From positions 124,001 through 188,000 of the forward strand of contig NZ_JAHXBF010000006.1 of assembly GCF_020103695.1 (NCBI RefSeq): a stretch of 64,000 bases of DNA, read 5' to 3'. The notes under the pieces were generated by a model that saw nothing but the letters and a program-made list of their open reading frames with translations, did not search any database and was not told the DNA's origin. Numbering within the stretch: the stretch's first letter is position 1; each line of letters begins with the position of its first letter. The DNA comes from Hyalangium versicolor. GTDB taxonomy: Bacteria; Myxococcota; Myxococcia; Myxococcales; Myxococcaceae. A program made the position numbers and the translations under genes. Of this stretch, positions 58,400 to 64,000 are shown one piece after another.

Positions 58400-59611
58400 A
58401 TGGAATCCTCGAAGTCCACTGAAGCCGCCACCCCTGTCGAGCCGCCCGAGCCCGAGGTGCTGGGTCGGCTGGCCGCGAGCAGCAATGCCTTCGCGGTGGA
58501 CCTCTGGAACCAGCTTCGCCTGCGTGAGGGCAACCTGACCGTCTCTCCCGCGAGCATCTCCCTGGCATTGGCGATGGCCTGGGGCGGCGCTCGGGGCGAG
58601 ACGGCCGCCGAGATGAAGCAGGTCCTCCACTTCGAGGGCTCGGCCGATGAGGTGATGGCGTCGGCGGGGCAGCTGCTCCGGTCCTGGAACACGTCCGATG
58701 GCTTCGCGATGCTGCGAGTGGCCAACCGCCTCTTTGGCGAGCGGAGTTACGCGTTCGAGCAGCCGTATCTGGAGCAGACCCGGGCGGCGTTCGGCGCTCC
58801 CCTGGAGCCGATGGACTTCGGGGCCGGTGTCGAGACCTCGCGCCAGCACATCAATGACTGGGTAGCCCGGCAGACCCAGGAGCGCATCAAGGGGCTGCTC
58901 CCGCCGGGAAGCTTGAAGCCCGGGCTGACGCGGCTCGTGCTCGTCAACGCCATCTACTTCAAGGCGCTCTGGGCCTATCCGTTCCAGGGGAGCAACACGC
59001 GGCCCGGACGCTTCTTCGCCACGCGGACCCGGATCCAGGAAGTGCCCCTGATGCAGCGCATGGGGAACTACCGCTTCGCCGAGCTGGACGGCGTCAAGGT
59101 GCTGGAGGTGCTCTACAACGGCGAGGACGCGTCGATGATCCTCGTGCTCCCGGATGAGATCGACGGGCTGGCGGCCGTCGAGCAGCGGCTCACGAGCGCG
59201 CGGTTCTCCAGTTGGATCGACGCCCTGTCGCGCGAGCGGGTCGATGTCGTCCTTCCTCGCTTCGAGATCAGTCCCGAGGGAGGCATGGAGCTGGGCGAAA
59301 TCTTGAGCGGGATGGGGATGCAGAAGGCGTTCGATCCGGGGCGGGCGGACTTCACGGGCATGGCCAACCCGCGCAACCCCGAGGAGCGCCTGCACATCAG
59401 CGACGTGTTCCACAAAGCCTTCATCAAGCTCGACGAAGAGGGCACCGAGGCGGCCGCTGCCACCGCGGTCGTGATGGCCGCGCGGTCCGCACTGAGGCCG
59501 AACGCGCCCAAGGAGTTCCGGGCGGATCACCCGTTCCTGTTCTTCCTGCGAGACACCCGCTCCGGGATGGTCCTCTTCATGGGCCGCGTCGCGGATCCAG
59601 CGAGCAAGTAG
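58400..59611 (+). CDS. Serpin-family protease inhibitor with Arg at P1
   Basis: A 403-aa serpin without signal peptide. Conserved blocks: FAVDLWNQLRLREGNLTVSP, LVLVNAIYFKALWAYPF, DASMILVLPDEIDG, ISDVFHKAFIKLDEEGTEAA. The hinge has the small-residue pattern needed for loop insertion (TEAAAATA), so it should be inhibitory. Counting from the hinge, the cleavage site is Arg362-Ser363, which predicts inhibition of trypsin-like or clip-type serine proteases. The end has HPFLFFLRDTRSGMVLFMGR. CAGGAG lies before ATG 58400. Lack of a leader suggests intracellular protection or an unusual export route. Confidence 0.93.
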   Translation: MESSKSTEAATPVEPPEPEVLGRLAASSNAFAVDLWNQLRLREGNLTVSPASISLALAMAWGGARGETAAEMKQVLHFEGSADEVMASAGQLLRSWNTSDGFAMLRVANRLFGERSYAFEQPYLEQTRAAFGAPLEPMDFGAGVETSRQHINDWVARQTQERIKGLLPPGSLKPGLTRLVLVNAIYFKALWAYPFQGSNTRPGRFFATRTRIQEVPLMQRMGNYRFAELDGVKVLEVLYNGEDASMILVLPDEIDGLAAVEQRLTSARFSSWIDALSRERVDVVLPRFEISPEGGMELGEILSGMGMQKAFDPGRADFTGMANPRNPEERLHISDVFHKAFIKLDEEGTEAAAATAVVMAARSALRPNAPKEFRADHPFLFFLRDTRSGMVLFMGRVADPASK

Positions 59612-59617
59612 CGGGAC

Positions 59618-60118
59618 TCAGCCGGGGGGCAGGGAGGCTCGGCGCCAGCGCTCCACCTGGGCCACGTGCTCCAGGTCTCGGGGCCGGGCTCGCTCCCGCT
59701 TGAGCGTGAGGAGAGTGTCCAGGTCCATCACGGGCAGCTCCTGGAGGACCGTGGCCTGGGAGATGAGCGCGTCGAGCGAGAGGTCGTCGTGCTCGTAGGT
59801 GCCGTCCATCACCAGAGCGCCCTTCCTGGCCCGGACGTAGTACTTGCCGCGCAGGTGCTCGGGGTTCAGCGGGGGCGACACTGGCTCGTTCCAGACCGTG
59901 AGCGCCCAGCCTTCCCGCTCCAGCGTGGCGGCCCAGCGCTGGAGGTTGTCCGGCGTGGGGAGCAGGAACAGATCGCAGTCTGGGACGGGCTCGCCATCCA
60001 GGGCGTCCATGTACAGCCGCAGGGCGAACGAACCACAGAGGGCGAAGGCTACGCCCTGCTCCCTCAATCGGTGCAGCACCTCCAGATAGGCGCGGTGCTC
60101 GGCCGGCAGGGAACTCAT
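59618..60118 (-). CDS. Small nucleotidyltransferase-fold protein
   Basis: A 166-aa protein with the minimal nucleotidyltransferase motif: ALCGSFALRLYMDALDG (Gly29-Ser30), then PVPDCDLFLLPTPDNL giving Asp47-x-Asp49. The rest (GWALTVWNEPVSPP, YYVRARKGALVMDGTYEHDD, LSLDALISQATVLQELPV) resembles AbiEii/aminoglycoside-nucleotidyltransferase-like proteins. Its ATG overlaps the stop of the radical SAM gene as ATGA, so the two are translationally coupled. Role unknown; it may modify a small molecule, RNA or its partner. Convergent with the serpin, 6 bp between stops. Confidence 0.8.
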   Translation of the reverse strand: MSSLPAEHRAYLEVLHRLREQGVAFALCGSFALRLYMDALDGEPVPDCDLFLLPTPDNLQRWAATLEREGWALTVWNEPVSPPLNPEHLRGKYYVRARKGALVMDGTYEHDDLSLDALISQATVLQELPVMDLDTLLTLKRERARPRDLEHVAQVERWRRASLPPG

Positions 60119-61191
60119 GCGGTTCGCAGGAGGACCTCTCGCTCCGGATCCCAATCCGCGCAGAGGTTGCCGTTGGCGTGGAAGACGAACTTGTGGATGA
60201 CGCCCGAGCGGTGCCGCGCCTTCATCTCCTGGTAGTCCGACGCCTCGAACGTCACACGGCAGCGGCCTCGCCAGCGCATGAGCACGTTCCAGTAGTAGTA
60301 GCCCTGGGTGAGCTCCACGGGCTCGAAGTCGGAGTTCCCGCGCAGGGCCTCTGGCAGCAGTGGGCCGAGCAGGGACTCGATGGCCACGCGATCGCGCTCG
60401 ATGGTGCGCTGGGTGCCGTTGGGACGATAGAGCCCGTGCAGGCGCGAGAACTCCCGGAACACCACATCCGTCACACCCAGCTTCTCCACGGCCCACGTCA
60501 GGTATGTCTCCACGTCCCCAGGCGTCGCCACTCCCGTGCGCTGGACGATGCACACCAGCCGGACCGGCACGTGCTCGCGTGACGCTCGCACCGTCTCCTC
60601 GAAGACCTCTTGTCGCGCGATGGGCTGTCCGGCTCGGAAGCGCATGATGCCGTCGTTGCGTGCGGCCTCATGGTGGTGACGGGAGAGCTCCACCCGCGTC
60701 AACCCGTAGCGCGCCAGGCGTGGCAGCAGCACCGCGCCCGAGGTCTCCCGGGTCAGCCCCGCCGCGTTCGAGTAGAGGACCTTTTCTTCCACGAGTCCCT
60801 CGGGGTGGCGCTCGTGGTCCTGGAGCACGTCGACCACACCGAGCAGCCACTCGGCCACATCCGTGGCCTCCAGCCCAGAGAGCGAGATGCCCAGCGGGAG
60901 TCCGCGGAGCTCAACCAGGGCCCGCGCGAGTCCCTCGTGGTAGCCCGGCCCCGGACGGAGCGAGGCAGAGAGCCGTTGGGAGTCCCGAGGCCACAGCGTC
61001 TCCGAGCAGAACACGCAGCGCGCCGAGCACGGCTGCGCCGATGCGAACGGGGTGAACGTGACGGGGAGCGCCACGGACCACTGGCGTCCTCCCAGCATGT
61101 GCTCGCGGAGCAGCTCGGGAGGCGGCACCTTCCGGCGCACGGGGAGATCATCGAGGTTCAACAGAGGAGCTGCGAGCGCTGGAGCGAGCAT
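60115..61191 (-). CDS. Radical SAM protein
   Basis: A 358-aa radical SAM enzyme. The 4Fe-4S motif is CSARCVFC (Cys55, Cys59, Cys62), with the glycine-rich SAM-binding stretch LPLGISLSGLEATDVAEWLL and a later YGLTRVELSRHHHEAARNDG. The C-terminal third (ANGNLCADWDPEREVLLRTA) is not an obvious SPASM domain: only one Cys is seen there. Product chemistry unknown. Its stop overlaps the nucleotidyltransferase start, defining a two-gene unit. The upstream sensor kinase gene is divergent, 164 bp away. Confidence 0.88.
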   Translation of the reverse strand: MLAPALAAPLLNLDDLPVRRKVPPPELLREHMLGGRQWSVALPVTFTPFASAQPCSARCVFCSETLWPRDSQRLSASLRPGPGYHEGLARALVELRGLPLGISLSGLEATDVAEWLLGVVDVLQDHERHPEGLVEEKVLYSNAAGLTRETSGAVLLPRLARYGLTRVELSRHHHEAARNDGIMRFRAGQPIARQEVFEETVRASREHVPVRLVCIVQRTGVATPGDVETYLTWAVEKLGVTDVVFREFSRLHGLYRPNGTQRTIERDRVAIESLLGPLLPEALRGNSDFEPVELTQGYYYWNVLMRWRGRCRVTFEASDYQEMKARHRSGVIHKFVFHANGNLCADWDPEREVLLRTA

Positions 61192-61355
61192 GGAGACTCG
61201 ACCATTCTAGCGCGCCTGTGTGGTTGCTCGCAGGCAGCCCGGCCACGGCCTCCAGGGCAATCCCCTGGCTGGCTGTCTCCTGTCCCTGCTGACCGGGGAG
61301 CGATGGCTGAAGGCCGGGACGCTGGGTGCTGTTGAGACGGTATCGCCTGATCCGG

Positions 61356-64000
61356 ATGGCCATGCCTCGACTGCGTTTCCACGCCAGACTGCTGCTCGCC
61401 TTTGGGGCTGTCCTCCTGCCCATCCTGGGTCTGCTGAGCGCGGATTTCTTCTCGGGCCTGCGCAGGACCCAGGAGACCATCCTGGAGGCGCAGGGAATGA
61501 CGGCCCAGGCCGTCGCCGTGCAGATCACCGAATCCTTCGAGTCCGCCATCGAGTTCGGCCGGGCCGTGGCGCATGATCCGCTGGTGCACGGTATGGATCC
61601 GCACCAACTGGATCCGCACCTCCAGGACTTGGTCCGGAAGAGCCCTCTCTATGATGCCATCGGTGTCTACGACGCCAGCGGCGTCAACCAGGGGTGGGGT
61701 GAACCGGACACTCCCGCCGAGCCTCGGCTCCACATCGGTGATCGCCCGTACTTCCAGAGAGTGATGGCCACCGGGGCTCCAGTCATCTCCCAGGTGATCG
61801 AGCTGCGCCGCCCCAAGCGCATGGCCGTCATCGTCTCCGTCCCCATCCCGGGCGATGGAGACAAGCCGCCCATAGGCGTCGTCAACGTGGTGATGCAGAC
61901 GGATCTGCTGGAGCAGCGTTACCTGAACGCCCGCCTCCAGTCGGGCCAGGAACTCCTGCTGGTGGATCCGGCTGGCCGGTTGGCCTTTCTCACCGGGCAC
62001 CCTGAGCTGGAGTTCTCCCAGAGCAACGCCTTCTTCACCTTCGCGCCCCTCTATCTCGCGCTGTCGGGCACGCCGGTGAAGCTGGACTCCTTCACCCATC
62101 CGTTGAGCCATCAAGCCTCCCTGGGAGCGTTCGTCCCGACGCCCCGACATGGCTGGGCAGTCGGGGTGACGGCGCCTCGGGATGTGGCGCTGGCTCCGCT
62201 CTATTCGTGGCTGCGCGCGAAGTTGGTGGGCTTCGTCGGCATCCTGCTCCTGAGTGCTCTCCTGTCGGCCATCCTCGCGCGCTTCTATGCGCGCCCCGTG
62301 CGGCGGCTCCAACGCGTCGCCCGGGCACTGGGGCAGGGGGAGATGGCGCAGCCGGTGTCCATCCAGACGGGGGACGAACTGGAGGTGCTCGGAGTTGCCT
62401 TCAACGAGATGGCGGCGCAGGTGGCACAGCGCCAGGCGGAGGTGGACTCGCTGCGCGCCCAGGCCGAGCAGCATGCCAGCCAGCTCGATGCCATTATCGC
62501 CAGCGTTCCGGACGCCATCCTCCTGGCCAGCCCGGATGGGCGGCTCGTCGATGCCAACCCGGCCGGACGCCAGTTGCTCGGGTTCCAGGATCGCTCCGAA
62601 TTGGGGCAGCCGCTCTTCGAATACCTCCAGCGCTACGCGCTGCGGCACGGTGACGGCCGCCCCATGACCCTGGCCGAGCTGCCCTTCCAGCGCACCCTGG
62701 CCGGGGAGACCTTCACCGACGTGGAGATGCGCCTGCGCACCCTGGATGGGAAGGAGCGGCTGGTCAGCGTCAATGGCTCGCCCGTGCGCAGTTCCTCCGG
62801 GCAGATCATCCTCGGAGAGACGGTCCTCCATGACATCACCGATCGGAAGCAGGTCGAGGCGGAGCGGGCCCGATTGCTCGATCGGGAGCTGGCCATGTCC
62901 CGGATCAGCCAGGCACTGGTCCGTGAGGTGGAGCTCGAGCGGATCGCCCATGTGGCCATCGAGCAGAGCCTCCAGGCGCTGGGAGCCGACGCCATCGGCC
63001 TGTGGCTGGCGAAGCCGGAGCACTCGCAGCTCCTGATGATCTCCTCGCATGGGCTGACGGCGCGGGTCCGCGAGGTGCTCCAGCACGTGCCTTTCGATGC
63101 GCCGCTGCTCACGGCCCAGGCGGCCCGGCGCGAGACGATCCAGGTCATCGAGAGTGTGCAGTCCGACGAGGTGCCCTCGCTCTCTCGGAAGATCGCGATG
63201 GAGGAGGGGTTCCGGGGCATGGTGGCCATTCCCCTGCACTCCCGAGGAAACCTGGTGGGGGTAATGACGTGCTTCACGGACAGCCCGCGTCACTTCACGG
63301 CTCGAGAGCTGGAGTTCCATACGATGGTGGGCCAGCTCTTCGCCATGGCCATCGAGAAGGCACGCCTGTTCCAGGAGGTGCGCGAGGCGTTGCGGCTGCG
63401 GGAGGAGTTCATGTCAGCCGCGGCACATGAGTTGCGCACGCCGGTGACCACCATCCAGACCTGGGCGGAGATCCTCACCCGCATGGAGGTGAACTCGGCG
63501 CGGCAACAGAAGGGGCTCATGGCCATCTCGCGGAACACGCGTCGGCTGGCGCAACTGGTGGAGCACCTGTTTGCCGCGGTGTGGATGGCACCGGGGCTGC
63601 CGAAGATGGAGCGCGGCCGGTTCGATTTGGGTGCCGTAGTGGGGGAGAAGGTCAAGAGCGTCTCTCGGACCACGGAGCATCCGATCCACGTGGACGGCGC
63701 GGACTCGGTCATTGTCGATGGCGATCGCGAGCGCATGGGAGATGTGGTGGCGCACCTGTTGGAGAACGCCATCCGGTACTCGCCGCCCGGCGGGAGGATC
63801 GAGGTGGAGTTGCAGAGTGATGACCGCGAGGCCGTGGTCTCCGTGCGAGACCAGGGTCCTGGGATTCCACCCGAGCGGCAGCCCCACGTCTTCGAGCCGC
63901 TCTACGAGCCCCTGCCTCCCGGCGCCACGGGTTACACCGGAGTGGTGGGGCTGGGGCTGCACCTGAGCTGGCAGATCGTCGAGGCGCATGGCGGGCGCAT
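61356..64000 (+). CDS. Membrane sensor histidine kinase, cut by window end
   Basis: At least 881 residues, incomplete at the 3' end. TM1 is at about 8-28 (ARLLLAFGAVLLPILGLLSA), then an extracytoplasmic PDC/Cache-like sensor to about 275 (IGDRPYFQRVMATGAPVISQ), TM2 near 290 (LVGFVGILLLSALLSAILAR), HAMP, PAS (DAIIASVPDAILLASPDGRL), GAF-like domain (VELERIAHVAIEQSLQALGA ... GMVAIPLHSRGNLVGVMTCF) and the kinase core with His691 in FMSAAAHELRTPVTTIQ, N box HLLENAIRYSPPG, G1 VRDQGPGIPP and the start of G2. ATG 61356 is chosen; a TTG at 61332 and an ATG at 61362 are alternatives. No strong ribosome site. Confidence 0.9.
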   Translation, partial: MAMPRLRFHARLLLAFGAVLLPILGLLSADFFSGLRRTQETILEAQGMTAQAVAVQITESFESAIEFGRAVAHDPLVHGMDPHQLDPHLQDLVRKSPLYDAIGVYDASGVNQGWGEPDTPAEPRLHIGDRPYFQRVMATGAPVISQVIELRRPKRMAVIVSVPIPGDGDKPPIGVVNVVMQTDLLEQRYLNARLQSGQELLLVDPAGRLAFLTGHPELEFSQSNAFFTFAPLYLALSGTPVKLDSFTHPLSHQASLGAFVPTPRHGWAVGVTAPRDVALAPLYSWLRAKLVGFVGILLLSALLSAILARFYARPVRRLQRVARALGQGEMAQPVSIQTGDELEVLGVAFNEMAAQVAQRQAEVDSLRAQAEQHASQLDAIIASVPDAILLASPDGRLVDANPAGRQLLGFQDRSELGQPLFEYLQRYALRHGDGRPMTLAELPFQRTLAGETFTDVEMRLRTLDGKERLVSVNGSPVRSSSGQIILGETVLHDITDRKQVEAERARLLDRELAMSRISQALVREVELERIAHVAIEQSLQALGADAIGLWLAKPEHSQLLMISSHGLTARVREVLQHVPFDAPLLTAQAARRETIQVIESVQSDEVPSLSRKIAMEEGFRGMVAIPLHSRGNLVGVMTCFTDSPRHFTARELEFHTMVGQLFAMAIEKARLFQEVREALRLREEFMSAAAHELRTPVTTIQTWAEILTRMEVNSARQQKGLMAISRNTRRLAQLVEHLFAAVWMAPGLPKMERGRFDLGAVVGEKVKSVSRTTEHPIHVDGADSVIVDGDRERMGDVVAHLLENAIRYSPPGGRIEVELQSDDREAVVSVRDQGPGIPPERQPHVFEPLYEPLPPGATGYTGVVGLGLHLSWQIVEAHGGR

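Noticed and set aside
61158..63320. Minus-strand open frame of 720 codons at the window end
   Set aside because: Antisense to the membrane histidine kinase, whose plus-strand frame has clear domains; the minus frame has none.

Overview
The window is high-GC DNA from a delta-proteobacterial-type predator, almost certainly a myxobacterium (Myxococcota, probably the Cystobacter/Archangium/Hyalangium/Stigmatella side). The evidence is the gene content: an ADYC-domain protein, a DUF2381 protein, an Imm52 immunity protein, a PEGA-tailed Ser/Thr kinase, several soluble multi-domain histidine kinases, many lipoproteins and an M57-like metalloprotease. No rRNA, tRNA, insertion sequence or CRISPR array was seen. 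All functions are inferred from sequence motifs read by eye.

Layout. 1-5.0 kb: end of an ADYC protein, then an RND efflux pair (lipoprotein adaptor and HAE1-type pump). 5.1-16.3 kb: an orphan GspG-like protein, a small S24/S26-like peptidase, a GH77 glucanotransferase, an AMIN-like lipoprotein, a DUF1028 protein, a double peptidoglycan-binding-repeat protein, an aminotransferase behind a tandem 11-bp repeat array, an ATP/ADP-translocase-like carrier, a Tat-exported epimerase and a REC-GAF-PAS protein. 17.3-21.9 kb: one 1511-residue polypeptide joining topoisomerase III to a complete RecQ helicase with RQC zinc site and HRDC domain. This is the most striking gene here. 21.9-26.4 kb: a TolB-like lipoprotein with a haem-c motif, a cardiolipin synthase and an M57-like protease lipoprotein.

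26.6-30.6 kb is a patchwork of DUF5335, an immunity-like protein with a frameshifted secreted-gene remnant in front of it, DUF2381 plus lipoprotein, and an orphan Imm52. 30.8-35.0 kb: treZ and a PAS-PAS-kinase-REC hybrid. 35.0-38.4 kb: a lipoprotein polymorphic toxin with its immunity gene overlapping by 4 nt. 38.6-44.5 kb: Ser/Thr kinase, ABC exporter, FHA protein and ettA. 44.6-46.4 kb: a two-gene AAA-ATPase/TOPRIM-like cassette of lower GC that looks like a defence module. 46.4-50.1 kb: a MocR regulator followed by a duplicated operator-like sequence, then an LLM flavoprotein/aldo-keto reductase operon.

50.3-64.0 kb: ATP-grasp ligase, esterase, RsbRD-PAS-PAS histidine kinase, MFS carrier, a FabH-like ketosynthase behind a sigma-54-like promoter, a secreted protein, an Arg-P1 serpin, a radical SAM/nucleotidyltransferase pair and a large membrane histidine kinase cut by the window end.

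Three themes stand out: genome maintenance in one polypeptide (TopIII-RecQ), kin discrimination and toxin immunity (two complete or broken toxin/immunity loci plus an orphan immunity gene), and a candidate ATPase/TOPRIM defence pair. Start codons were moved inward from the longest open frame wherever a ribosome binding site or signal peptide favoured it.
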